A model generated the notes under the pieces. It saw nothing but the letters and a program-made list of their open reading frames with translations. It searched no databases and was not told the DNA's origin. This document shows positions 53,940 to 62,146 of a DNA stretch of 64,000 nt, piece by piece. Numbering within the stretch: position 1 is the first letter of the stretch; the number at the start of each line of letters is the position of its first letter. The stretch is from Streptomyces gelaticus (lineage in GTDB: Bacteria; Actinomycetota; Actinomycetes; Streptomycetales; Streptomycetaceae). The stretch is from assembly GCF_014649535.1 (NCBI RefSeq), contig NZ_BMTF01000004.1, forward strand, positions 176,900 to 240,899, given 5' to 3'. Made by a program: the position numbers and the translations under genes.

Positions 53940-54209
53940 GTGATCCTGGTACCACTCGGCTCCGTCGTGCTCGGACTCGCCCTTGCCTGGGTGGCGCTCC
54001 GCTCCCTGCCGCACCGGCTCCCGTCCCGCCGTGCCGTCTTCACCACCGGCGCCCTGGGATCCCTGTTCGGCGCATATCTCATGCACTCGGTGCTGGGTCC
54101 CGGCCACGTCGTGGCCACACTGATCGGCGCGGTGCTGATCGGGGCCGTGACGCTCTCGCTGCTGGTCCGCCCCCGGAGCCGTCGGCTGAGCCGATCAGCG
54201 GCGGCCTGA
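53940..54209 (+). CDS. Small integral membrane protein
   Basis: An 89-residue protein with about three hydrophobic segments (near 2-20, 34-50 and 55-75) and a basic C-terminus. GAGGTGA precedes GTG 53940. No family is recognised. It is convergent with the ferritin-like gene. Confidence 0.8.
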   Translation: MILVPLGSVVLGLALAWVALRSLPHRLPSRRAVFTTGALGSLFGAYLMHSVLGPGHVVATLIGAVLIGAVTLSLLVRPRSRRLSRSAAA

Positions 54210-54230
54210 GGCCGGCCCGGCGGACCGGCC
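54210..54230. terminator. Short hairpin between convergent genes
   Basis: GGCCGG (54210-54215) pairs with CCGGCC (54225-54230) in the 34-bp gap between the small membrane protein and the ferritin-like gene. It is weak and lacks a U-tract. Confidence 0.35.
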
Positions 54231-54243
54231 CCCGGTGAGCCTG

Positions 54244-54978
54244 CTACGCGGCCAGTCCCAGCGCGGCCATGCGCTTGGTGTGCGCCTCGGTGATCCGCGA
54301 GAACATCCGACCGACCTCCGCCAGGTCGAAGCCGTCCGCCACGCCGCCGACGAGCATCGTCGACAGCGCGTCGCGGTCGGCAACCACCCGCTGCGCCTGG
54401 GAGAGCGCCTCGCCCATCAGCCGGCGGGCCCACAGCGCGAGCCGTCCGCCGACGCGCGGGTCGGCCTCGATCGCGGCGCGCACCTTCTCGACGGCGAAGT
54501 TCCCGTGCCCGGTGTCGTCGAGCACGGCGAGGACCAGGGAGCGGGTGTCCGAGTCGAGCCGGACCGCGACCTCGCGGTAGAAGTCACTGGCGATCGAATC
54601 GCCGACGTAGGCCTTGACCAGGCCCTCCAGCCAGTCCGACGGCGCGGTCTGGCGGTGGAAGTCGTCGAGCGCCTTGGCGAACGGCTCCATCGCGCCGGTG
54701 GGGTCCACCTCGATCGTGGTCAGCCGGTCGGTGAGCCGCTCGAAGTGATGGAATTCGGCGGAGGCCATCTTTGCCAGCTCCGCCTTGTCCGCCAGCGTCG
54801 GCGCGAGTTTGGCGTCCTCGGCGAGCCGCTCGAAGGCTGCCAGCTCCCCGTACGCGAGTGCTCCCAGCAGATCCACGACCGCTGCCCGGTACTGCGGCTC
54901 CACCGAAGCGGCGGCCCAGTCCTGGGCGGCGATTCCGGTGGGTTCAGGGGTTTCAGTGGCGTTGTCAGGCGTCTCCAT
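54244..54978 (-). CDS. Ferritin-like fold protein (Rv3210c-like)
   Basis: A 244-residue, almost fully helical protein. Carboxylate and His residues on helices (AYGELAAFERL, MASAEFHHFERL and DDTGHGNFAVE) form the pattern of a ferritin-like diiron fold, as in the MiaE-like actinobacterial family. The catalytic role is unknown. ATG 54978 is preceded by TATTCT at seven nt with no Shine-Dalgarno, indicating a leaderless start; a longer form from 55035 is less likely. Confidence 0.85.
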   Translation of the reverse strand: METPDNATETPEPTGIAAQDWAAASVEPQYRAAVVDLLGALAYGELAAFERLAEDAKLAPTLADKAELAKMASAEFHHFERLTDRLTTIEVDPTGAMEPFAKALDDFHRQTAPSDWLEGLVKAYVGDSIASDFYREVAVRLDSDTRSLVLAVLDDTGHGNFAVEKVRAAIEADPRVGGRLALWARRLMGEALSQAQRVVADRDALSTMLVGGVADGFDLAEVGRMFSRITEAHTKRMAALGLAA

Positions 54979-55371
54979 GGAGCGCAGAATAGCCCGCTCG
55001 GCGGGCGACGGAAGGGCCTGGTCAGCCAGTGACATCACACCGTTCCGACGAATTCGCCCGACACACATGCGCGAATCCGGGGTACAGTGGTATTGCGCCT
55101 ACTGAGTATTTTGGACGTACCGGTGGCGTGAAAATGGTGAAAACGAATGAGGATGCCCGGTCGGTGGCCCGATCGGCTCCGACCCGACAGCCCTCCACGC
55201 GGTGCGTACGACACGTACGACCGCAGATGAGGGGCCCCCTCAGCGGCACGAGCGCTCGAGCGACGGCAGTGGTCCCGCGCCACCCGGCCCATCCCGGCCG
55301 GATGACCAACCCCGGCACGGTACGACCCCCAGCGTTCGCCTCGGACCGCGTCTCACAGAAGAGGCAGCACC
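54979..55371. other. Long leader region of the RNA helicase gene
   Basis: This 393-bp divergent gap holds promoters for the ferritin-like gene (minus) and the helicase (plus). A near-symmetric hairpin built from CGTACG arms lies at 55199-55224. Several short frames exist but none has a convincing ribosome binding site. The unusually A/T-rich tract at 55096-55150 may contain the helicase promoter, giving a 5' UTR of 200 bp or more, as in cold-shock helicase genes. Confidence 0.45.
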
Positions 55372-57312
55372 CTGACTACGTTTCGTGAACTCGGGATTCT
55401 TTCCGAGACGGCCGAGGCCCTTGAGGCCGTCGGTATCGTGTCCCCCTTCCCCATCCAGGAGATGACGCTCCCCGTCGCACTCTCCGGCTCCGATGTCATC
55501 GGCCAGGCCAAGACCGGCACGGGCAAGACCCTCGGTTTCGGTCTGCCGCTGCTGGAGCGCGTCACCGTCCCCGCCGACGTCGAGGCGGGCCGGGCCAGGC
55601 CCGAGCAGCTGACCGACGCGCCGCAGGCGCTCGTCGTCGTCCCCACCCGTGAGCTCTGCCAGCAGGTCACCAACGACCTGCTCACCGCTGGCAAGGTGCG
55701 CAACGTCCGCGTGCTCGCGATCTACGGCGGCCGGGCGTACGAGCCGCAGGTCGAGGCCCTGAAGAAGGGCGTCGACGTGATCGTCGGCACCCCGGGCCGG
55801 CTGCTCGACCTGGCCGGACAGCGCAAGCTCGACCTCTCGCACGTCCGCGCGCTGGTGCTCGACGAGGCCGACGAGATGCTCGACCTGGGCTTCCTGCCCG
55901 ATGTCGAGAAGATCATCACGATGCTTCCGGCAAAGCGCCAGACGATGCTGTTCTCGGCGACCATGCCGGGCGCCGTCATCGGTCTCGCCCGCCGCTACAT
56001 GTCGCAGCCGACGCACATCCGCGCCACCTCCCCCGACGGCGAGGGCGCGACCGTCGCGAACATCTCGCAGCACGTCTACCGGGCCCACTCGATGGACAAG
56101 CCGGAGATGGTCTCCCGCATCCTGCAGGCCAACGGCCGCGGACTCGCGATGATCTTCTGCCGCACCAAGCGCACTGCGGCCGACATCGCCGAGCAGCTGG
56201 AGAAGCGCGGCTTCGCGTCCGGCGCGGTCCACGGCGACCTCGGCCAGGGCGCCCGCGAGCAGGCGCTGCGCGCCTTCCGCAACGGCAAGGTGGACGTGCT
56301 CGTCTGCACCGACGTCGCCGCCCGCGGTATCGATGTCGAGGGTGTGACCCACGTCATCAACTACCAGTCGCCGGAGGACGAGAAGACGTACCTCCACCGC
56401 ATCGGCCGTACCGGCCGCGCCGGCGCCAAGGGCATCGCGATCACACTGGTCGACTGGGACGACATCCCGCGCTGGCAGCTGATCAACAAGGCGCTCGACC
56501 TGACGTTCAACGACCCGGTCGAGACCTACTCCACCTCGCCGCACCTCTTCGAGGAGCTCGACATCCCGGCCGGCACCAAGGGTGTCCTGCCGCGCGCCGA
56601 GCGGACCCGTGCGGGTCTGCGGGCCGAGGAGATCGAGGACCTCGGTGAGACGGGCGGCCGCGGCCGCAAGTCCTCCGCGCCCTCGGCACCCGTCGTCCGC
56701 GAGGAGCGTGCGCCGCGTACGCCGCGCCAGCGCCGTCGCACCCGGGGCGGCGCCGCCGTCCAGGAAACGCCCGCCACCACCGCCGCGGTGCCGGCCCCGG
56801 CCGCCGAGGCCGCTGACGCCCCGTCGGAGCCGCGTACGCCGCGTCGCCGTCGCCGTACCCGGGCCGGTGCCGCGGAAGCCGCCGCCGAGGCCGTGGTCAA
56901 CACGGTGGAGGCCGTGGTCGAGGTCACGGTGGAGCCGAAGGCCGCCGAGGCCCCGGCCGAGGACGCGCCCGTGGCCGAGACCAGGCCGCGCCGTCGCCGC
57001 GCCCGCGTCGTCAAGCCGGTCGAGGAGGAGGTCGACTTCCAGATCGCGCCGATCTCCGAGCCGGTGGCCGGGACGAGGACGGTGACCAAGCCGCGTCGCC
57101 GCCCCCGCGTCGTCAAGCCGGTCGAGGACGAGGTCGACTTCCAGATCGCGCCCATCTCCGAGCCCGTCCCGGAGACCAGGCCGCGCCGCCGCACCCGTGC
57201 GGCCGCCAAGCCGAAGACGGAGGCCGTGGCCGAGGCCCCGGTCACCGAGGGCGAGGCGAAGCCGCGCAGGCGCCGGGCGCCGCGCGCGGCCGCCGCGAAG
57301 ACCGAGGGCTGA
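55372..57312 (+). CDS. DEAD-box ATP-dependent RNA helicase (probable CTG start)
   Basis: A 646-residue protein with helicase motifs in order: upstream aromatic FRELGI, Q motif FPIQ, I AKTGTGKT (46-53), PTREL, TPGR, II DEAD (164-167), SAT, and HRIGRTGR near 343. It unwinds structured RNA, probably in ribosome assembly or decay. The C-terminal 230 residues are Arg/Pro/Ala-rich with a 34-residue duplication. The frame has no ATG/GTG/TTG between a stop at 55303 and GTG 55438, which would lose the Q-motif Phe. CTG at 55372 follows AGAGG by eight nt and restores it. Confidence 0.85.
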   Translation: MTTFRELGILSETAEALEAVGIVSPFPIQEMTLPVALSGSDVIGQAKTGTGKTLGFGLPLLERVTVPADVEAGRARPEQLTDAPQALVVVPTRELCQQVTNDLLTAGKVRNVRVLAIYGGRAYEPQVEALKKGVDVIVGTPGRLLDLAGQRKLDLSHVRALVLDEADEMLDLGFLPDVEKIITMLPAKRQTMLFSATMPGAVIGLARRYMSQPTHIRATSPDGEGATVANISQHVYRAHSMDKPEMVSRILQANGRGLAMIFCRTKRTAADIAEQLEKRGFASGAVHGDLGQGAREQALRAFRNGKVDVLVCTDVAARGIDVEGVTHVINYQSPEDEKTYLHRIGRTGRAGAKGIAITLVDWDDIPRWQLINKALDLTFNDPVETYSTSPHLFEELDIPAGTKGVLPRAERTRAGLRAEEIEDLGETGGRGRKSSAPSAPVVREERAPRTPRQRRRTRGGAAVQETPATTAAVPAPAAEAADAPSEPRTPRRRRRTRAGAAEAAAEAVVNTVEAVVEVTVEPKAAEAPAEDAPVAETRPRRRRARVVKPVEEEVDFQIAPISEPVAGTRTVTKPRRRPRVVKPVEDEVDFQIAPISEPVPETRPRRRTRAAAKPKTEAVAEAPVTEGEAKPRRRRAPRAAAAKTEG

Positions 57313-57333
57313 GCGGCCACCGCTCAGCAGCCC

Positions 57334-57378
57334 GAACGCCGACGGGCCCGAGGATGTCCTCGGGCCCGTCCGGCGTTC
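57334..57378 (+). terminator. Strong hairpin terminator after the RNA helicase gene
   Basis: GAACGCCGACGGGCCCGAGGA (57334-57354 region) pairs with a downstream complement ending GGCGTTC, with one mismatch. CCCGTCCGGCGTTC is repeated just after, so two partial right arms exist. Confidence 0.65.
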
Positions 57379-57427
57379 AGACGCCTCTCTTCTGCCCGTC
57401 CGGCGTTCCACGGCATAACCTCGTCCC

Positions 57428-58276
57428 ATGAGCCGGCCGCACACCTTCACCCCGCCCCCCTGCGCCCACGCCCGCCAGCTGCGCACTCCGCGCGGCGACT
57501 TCGCCGTGCTGGACGCCTCGCCGTCCGGCGCCGTGCGTGGCACCGCCCTCCTGCTGCCCGGGTACACGGGCAGCAAGGAGGACTTCATAGCGCTCCTCGA
57601 ACCGCTCTCGGCCGCCGGGTACCGGACCGTCGCCGTGGACGGCCGCGGACAGTACGAGACCGAGGGGACTGATCGTCAGGAGGCCTACACACAGGGCGAG
57701 TTGGCCCTCGATGTGCTCGCCCAGACCGCGGCTCTCGACGCGGGCGGCGAAGGCACCGTGCATCTTCTGGGGCACTCGCTCGGCGGGCAGATCGCCCGCG
57801 CCGCCGTACTGCGCGACGCCACACCGTTCCGTTCCCTGACCCTGATGTCCTCCGGGCCCGCCGAGGTCGTCGAGGCCCAGCAGCTCAAGGTGAAGGTGCT
57901 CAGCGACGCGCTCGCGACGCTGAGCATGGCCGAGGTGTGGGAGGCGATGCGCGCCCTCGACCCGCCGCAGGAGGCGGCGACCGACGGCGAGGCACTGCGT
58001 CGGCGCTGGCTGCGCCACCGGCCCGCCCAGCTGATCGCCACCGGCCGCCAGCTGGTGACCGAGCCGGACCGGGTGGCCGAACTCGCCGCTCTGCCGCTGC
58101 CGGTCCATGTGCTCTCCGGCGAGCGCGACGACACCTGGCCGGTGCCGCTGCTCGACGAGATGGCGCGGCGGCTCGGCGCGCACCGCACCCGGATCACGGG
58201 CGCCGAGCACTCCCCCAACACGGACCGCCCGGAGCAGACGGCGGCGGCGCTCGTCGCGTTCTGGGACAGCCTGTAG
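57428..58276 (+). CDS. Alpha/beta hydrolase
   Basis: A 282-residue alpha/beta hydrolase with oxyanion segment LLPGYTGSKEDF, nucleophile elbow GHSLGGQIA and catalytic His near AEHSPNTDRP. It resembles monoglyceride-lipase-like esterases; the substrate is unknown. TAACCT lies six nt before the ATG and there is no Shine-Dalgarno, so the transcript is probably leaderless. It is convergent with the NYN gene, 18 bp away. Confidence 0.9.
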   Translation: MSRPHTFTPPPCAHARQLRTPRGDFAVLDASPSGAVRGTALLLPGYTGSKEDFIALLEPLSAAGYRTVAVDGRGQYETEGTDRQEAYTQGELALDVLAQTAALDAGGEGTVHLLGHSLGGQIARAAVLRDATPFRSLTLMSSGPAEVVEAQQLKVKVLSDALATLSMAEVWEAMRALDPPQEAATDGEALRRRWLRHRPAQLIATGRQLVTEPDRVAELAALPLPVHVLSGERDDTWPVPLLDEMARRLGAHRTRITGAEHSPNTDRPEQTAAALVAFWDSL

Positions 58277-58294
58277 GCGGCGCCGCAGGCGGGC

Positions 58295-59182
58295 TCAGTA
58301 CTGCGACTGGAGATGCTGCCAGAAGCCGTCGCGCAGTGCCCGCCGCAGATGCGCGTGGCCGCGCAGCGAGTGCTGGAGCAGCCGTTCGGCCTCGACCAGC
58401 AGGTCCTGGTCGACGGAGCCCGGCAGGTAGGGGTGTCCGGGCAGCAGGTCGGCGAGGGACTCGCGGCCCCGCGCGGCCAGCCAGGCGGCGGCGATCTGCG
58501 CACCGACGAAGCGGACGTCCTCGCGCGCGGGCGCGGGGGTGTCGTCCTCGTAGGTGGTGACGGGGCGTCTGGTGACGTACGGACGGCAGAAGTCCAGGTC
58601 GAAGGTGCGCTGGCTGTCGACCTCCCAGAGCAGCGGTTCGGCCTGGTTGCGCCCCTCCCCCGCCTCGATGCCCCACAGGTGCACCCGGGCCCCGTACCCC
58701 TGCGCCGCCTCCACCGCGGAGACCAGGTCCTCGTCGCCGCCGACCAGTGCCGCGTCGCTGATGGCGCGGTGCCGGGCGAGCGATTCGAGGTCGGTGCGGA
58801 TGAGTGAGTCGACGCCCTTCTGCTGGTTGTTGGCGTTGAGGTTGCCGAGTCTGACCTTGACGTCGGGGAGTTCGGCGATGGACTGCTGCTCGGCGGTGTG
58901 GATGCGCCGCCTGGCTCCGTCGTACCAGTACACGCGCAGCAGCCTGCTGTCCGCGAAGATCGTCCGGGCCTTGTCGATGAAGGCCTCGATCAGCCCTTCC
59001 GCGTCGAGGTCGAAGGAGCGGCGGTCCTCGGTGCCGGTGACCAGCAGTCCGGCCGCGGCGTACACATAGCCCGCGTCCACGAAGATCGCGTGGGTCGACG
59101 GGGTCTTCGACACCTCGGCGAGCATGCGCTGGAGCAGCTCGTTGGTACGGTCCAGACGCTCGCGGATCTCTGCCTCGTTCAT
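58295..59182 (-). CDS. NYN-domain (PIN-like) putative ribonuclease
   Basis: A 295-residue protein whose first ~200 residues form a NYN/PIN-like domain: AIFVDAGYVYAA (first acidic residue), KGVDSLIRTDLE and ALVGGDEDLVSAVEAA. Such domains cleave RNA using clustered aspartates. The remaining residues are helical and of unknown role. The ATG overlaps the stop of a 21-codon ORF upstream (ATGA), suggesting translational coupling. GAGG lies five nt before the start. Confidence 0.88.
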   Translation of the reverse strand: MNEAEIRERLDRTNELLQRMLAEVSKTPSTHAIFVDAGYVYAAAGLLVTGTEDRRSFDLDAEGLIEAFIDKARTIFADSRLLRVYWYDGARRRIHTAEQQSIAELPDVKVRLGNLNANNQQKGVDSLIRTDLESLARHRAISDAALVGGDEDLVSAVEAAQGYGARVHLWGIEAGEGRNQAEPLLWEVDSQRTFDLDFCRPYVTRRPVTTYEDDTPAPAREDVRFVGAQIAAAWLAARGRESLADLLPGHPYLPGSVDQDLLVEAERLLQHSLRGHAHLRRALRDGFWQHLQSQY

Positions 59183-59244
59183 TCGGGCCTCGTCGTGGAC
59201 CTCGTCGCCCGCTCCTGCTCGGTGACCTGCTGATGCTTAGACAT
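59179..59244 (-). CDS. Possible 21-codon ORF coupled to the NYN gene
   Basis: ATG 59244, preceded by AAGGAA at about nine nt, opens a 21-residue frame beginning MSKHQQVTEQE whose TGA overlaps the NYN ATG. The peptide is polar and unlike known proteins; it may serve to load ribosomes onto the NYN gene. It is too short to be sure by sequence alone. Confidence 0.35.
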   Translation of the reverse strand: MSKHQQVTEQERATRSTTRPE

Positions 59245-59403
59245 CCAAAAAATTTCCTTAGCGTAGGGAATGTTTGCCCGGGGCAAGCCGTTGTACCCCT
59301 CGTGGAGCACAGGACAGAGGTGTCCGGTGCTCTCATCCTTGCGGACGGGTCATCCGTCCTCCCAGTAGTTCTCCAGCAGGAGGATCAGACGAAGGGAAGC
59401 CTC

Positions 59404-59556
59404 ATGCGCTTCGAGATCATGCGACTCGACGATGTCGACGGTACCGCCGTGGACAGCACCGTCGTGGACGCCGCCTCCGTCAACCGGATCGTGCAGCAGG
59501 CCGCAGCCATAGGCCAGCGCATCTATATCCGCCCGGCCGAGACCTCGGCTTCGTAA
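59404..59556 (+). CDS. Conserved small Streptomyces protein (50 aa)
   Basis: A 50-residue protein with MRFEIMRLDDVDGTAVDSTV and IVQQAAAIGQRIYIRPAE, a compact alpha/beta pattern that I recall as widespread in Streptomyces. AAGGGAAG precedes ATG 59404. A hairpin terminator follows 24 bp later, so it is monocistronic. The function is unknown. Confidence 0.75.
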   Translation: MRFEIMRLDDVDGTAVDSTVVDAASVNRIVQQAAAIGQRIYIRPAETSAS

Positions 59557-59579
59557 CGCACGACGACGCACAAAGACGA

Positions 59580-59614
59580 AGCGCCCCCGTACGGAAGGTC
59601 CGCACGGGGGCGCT
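59580..59614. terminator. Hairpin terminator between convergent small ORF and marC
   Basis: AGCGCCCCCGT (59580-59590) pairs with 59604-59614, and the loop contains a further CGGA/TCCG pairing. It probably ends both flanking transcripts. Confidence 0.7.
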
Positions 59615-59633
59615 GTGGTGCCGTCGGGCGCCG

Positions 59634-60239
59634 TCAGGAGTTCTGGATGACCTGGGTGACACCGTTGATGATCTGCTGCACGGCGATGGCGGACAGCATC
59701 ATTCCGGCGAGCCTGGTCACCAGCACGACGCCGCCGTCCTTGATGACCCGGATGATCAGCAGCGAATAACGCATGGTCAGCCAGAGCACGATGTGCATGG
59801 CGAGGATCGCCGACCAGACCGAGATCTGACCGGCCACGCTGTCGGCGTGCTGCACCGCCAGGATCACCGAGACGATCGCACCGGGCCCGGCGAGCAGCGG
59901 CATGCCCAGCGGCACGAGCGCCACATTGACGTCCTTGGTCTGCGTCGGCTCGTCGGTCTTGCCGGTCAGCAGATCGAGCGCGATCAGCAGCAGGAGCAGT
60001 CCGCCCGCGATCATCAGCGCGGGTACGGAGACATGCAGATAGTCGAGGATCTGCTGACCGAGCAGACCGAAGACGGCGATCACACCGAAGGCGACGGCGA
60101 CCGCCTGGAACGCCATCCTGCGCTGCATCCTGGCGGGGCGGCCCGCGGTGAGCGCGAGGAAGATCGGGGTGATACCGGGGGGATCCATAATCACAAAAAG
60201 CGTGAGAAAAAGGGATCCGAAGACAGCGACGTCGAACAC
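59634..60239 (-). CDS. MarC family (UPF0056) integral membrane protein
   Basis: A 201-residue protein with six predicted helices and family segments LFVIMDPPGITPIFLALTAG, PLGMPLLAGPGAIVSVI and SAIAVQQIINGV. MarC proteins were once thought to affect antibiotic resistance; their role is unknown. GTG 60239 follows AAGG by about seven nt and starts just before the first helix. Confidence 0.9.
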   Translation of the reverse strand: MFDVAVFGSLFLTLFVIMDPPGITPIFLALTAGRPARMQRRMAFQAVAVAFGVIAVFGLLGQQILDYLHVSVPALMIAGGLLLLLIALDLLTGKTDEPTQTKDVNVALVPLGMPLLAGPGAIVSVILAVQHADSVAGQISVWSAILAMHIVLWLTMRYSLLIIRVIKDGGVVLVTRLAGMMLSAIAVQQIINGVTQVIQNS

Positions 60240-60390
60240 AGTGAGCCTTGCGAGAAGAGAGAAACGGCCTGAAGGAGCGCACCCCGAAGCCATGACGGCG
60301 GCCGGACGGCCGGGTACGGGAAGTGGAACGTGAAGGTGGGGGACAGCGGTGTGCGTACGGGTCCGTGGTCCGGCCCCGGCACGTGCGTCG

Positions 60391-61257
60391 TTACGCGGGG
60401 CGGGGCCCGCCGGCTCCCGGCACCGGGAAGGCTCCCGTGGCGCGCCGGGTGATCTCGCCGTAGATCTCGGGGTCGGTGGTGTACTCGCCGAGCCCGACGG
60501 TCTTGCGGCTGCCGTGGTAGTCGCTGGACCCGGTGGTCAGCAGCCCCAGGTCATGGGCGAGCCCGCGCAGCCTGGCCCTGGTCGGCTCGTCGTGGTCCAT
60601 GTGGTCGACCTCGATGCCGTCGAGACCGGCGGCGGCGAGCCGCGCGATCGAGGACTCGGGCACCACCTCGCCGCGCTTGACGGCGGCCGGGTGGGCGAAG
60701 ACCGTGACGCCGCCGGCGGCCTTGACCAGCCGGATCGCGTCGAAGGGGTCGAGTTCGTGCTTCTCGGCGTAGGCGCGTCCGCCGTCCGCGAGCCACTCGG
60801 GCGTGAAGGCGTCGGAGACGGTCTCGACGACGCCGAGCTCGACGAGCGCGGTGGCGACGTGCGGCCTGCCGACCGATCCGTCCCCGGCGATCCTCGCGAC
60901 CCGCTCCCACTCGACGGGCACCCCGAGGTCCTGGAGCTTGCGCACCATGGTCCGGGCGCGCGGCACCCGGTCGTCCCGCACGAGTTCGCGCTCGCGGGCC
61001 AGCTCGGGCTCGTCGGGATCGAAGAGGTACGCCAGCAGGTGCAGACTCACGCCGTCGATCCGGCAGGAGAGCTCGGCCCCGGTGACGAGGGTCAGCCCCT
61101 CGGGAAGGGCGGCGATCGCCTCGGTGTGGCCGCGCACGGTGTCGTGGTCGGTGAGCGCGACGACGTCCAGCCCCGCGGCGGCGGCGTTCCGCACCAGCTC
61201 GGCGGGGGCGTCCGTGCCGTCCGAAGCGGTGGAGTGGGTGTGCAGGTCGATGCGCAC
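60391..61257 (-). CDS. PHP-domain metal-dependent phosphoesterase
   Basis: A 288-residue PHP-superfamily protein. Metal-ligand motifs are MRIDLHTHSTASDGT (residues 1-15), ALTDHDT (34-40), GAELSC (60-65), FAHPAA, and SSDYHG near 245. This family includes 5'-3' nucleases and nucleotide 3',5'-phosphatases (YciV-like). GGAG eight nt before GTG 61257 fixes the start; a long open frame upstream has no support. Confidence 0.9.
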   Translation of the reverse strand: MRIDLHTHSTASDGTDAPAELVRNAAAAGLDVVALTDHDTVRGHTEAIAALPEGLTLVTGAELSCRIDGVSLHLLAYLFDPDEPELARERELVRDDRVPRARTMVRKLQDLGVPVEWERVARIAGDGSVGRPHVATALVELGVVETVSDAFTPEWLADGGRAYAEKHELDPFDAIRLVKAAGGVTVFAHPAAVKRGEVVPESSIARLAAAGLDGIEVDHMDHDEPTRARLRGLAHDLGLLTTGSSDYHGSRKTVGLGEYTTDPEIYGEITRRATGAFPVPGAGGPRPA

Positions 61258-61349
61258 GACGCGTACTCCAGTGCTCGGGGCCGTAAAAGGGGACGTCTCA
61301 GGATAACCGGCATTCGAACAGTGCCCGGCCGGTCGCCCGGGCGCCGGTC

Positions 61350-61988
61350 TCAGCTGAGCAGGCGCGGGGTGAGCGCCCCGCACGGTACGAGGTCCATCTC
61401 TCCCCCGGCCTCGCGCAGATCGGCGAGCACCAGCTCGTCGTACATCAGGAGCCCGGACTGCTCGGGCCAGACGATCGCCCAGAGCCAGAGTCCGCGCGCC
61501 TCGCCCGCGAAGACCGCCCGGTCCTCGGGGACCCCTTTGACGTTCCACAGCGGGGTAGGGCGGCCGGCGGCGAGCATCTTGACGTCCGGCGGGCCGTCGA
61601 CGTCCAGGTAGGAGCCGGGGTCGGGGCCGTCGATCCCGGCGAAGCGGGCACCGAGTCCGACGCCGAGCTCCTCGGTGACGAGCAACAGGTCGCCCATGCC
61701 GCCGACGGGACCGGGGCCGGAGCAGGCCACCGCGGTGGCCCGGCCGCCGCTGCGGTCGTCGCCCGCGCTCGCCACACCGGTGAACAGCCAGCCGACCGGC
61801 AACGGCCAGGGCATCCACACCGGGACCTCGGCCCGGCGCACCACCGCCCCCAGCGCTTCGACGCTGGGCGGAACCACCGGCTGCAGCGGTTGCACGCCGC
61901 CGTGCACGGCACACTGCCAGGTGTCGGCGAACAGACCGGGCGCCCTGACCCGGCCTCCGCACTTCGGGCAACTGGGTTCGCCCCTCAT
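61350..61988 (-). CDS. DUF6758-like zinc-ribbon protein
   Basis: A 212-residue protein starting MRGEPSCPKCGGRVRAPG, a CPxC zinc-ribbon half followed by a single Cys/His segment (TWQCAVHGG). The rest is a beta-rich domain with conserved Trp residues (PVWMPWPLPVGWLFTG, LWLWAIVWPEQ). It is common in Streptomyces and of unknown function. A TTG at 61997 has a nearer GGAGG and is an alternative start. Confidence 0.75.
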   Translation of the reverse strand: MRGEPSCPKCGGRVRAPGLFADTWQCAVHGGVQPLQPVVPPSVEALGAVVRRAEVPVWMPWPLPVGWLFTGVASAGDDRSGGRATAVACSGPGPVGGMGDLLLVTEELGVGLGARFAGIDGPDPGSYLDVDGPPDVKMLAAGRPTPLWNVKGVPEDRAVFAGEARGLWLWAIVWPEQSGLLMYDELVLADLREAGGEMDLVPCGALTPRLLS

Positions 61989-62073
61989 AGCGACCAACGG
62001 TCCTCCAGGACCGTCGCCGCGTCAAGCAAGATCACCCGTCCGCAGCGAGGCCCGCCACCTGCAGAAATAGATG

Positions 62074-62103
62074 TAAGTTGCACTCATTAGGTTCCCTAAC
62101 TTA
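62074..62103. promoter_or_regulatory. Nested palindromic operator upstream of the MFS gene
   Basis: TAAGTT (62074-62079) and AACTTA (62098-62103) flank a central TTAGG-TTC-CCTAA (62087-62099). This nested dyad, 44 bp before the MFS start, resembles a MarR-type operator. The regulator is not encoded in this window. Confidence 0.55.
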
Positions 62104-62146
62104 TTCTGTGTGTATCGAAACGACCTAGCGGAGAGCGAGAAGACCC

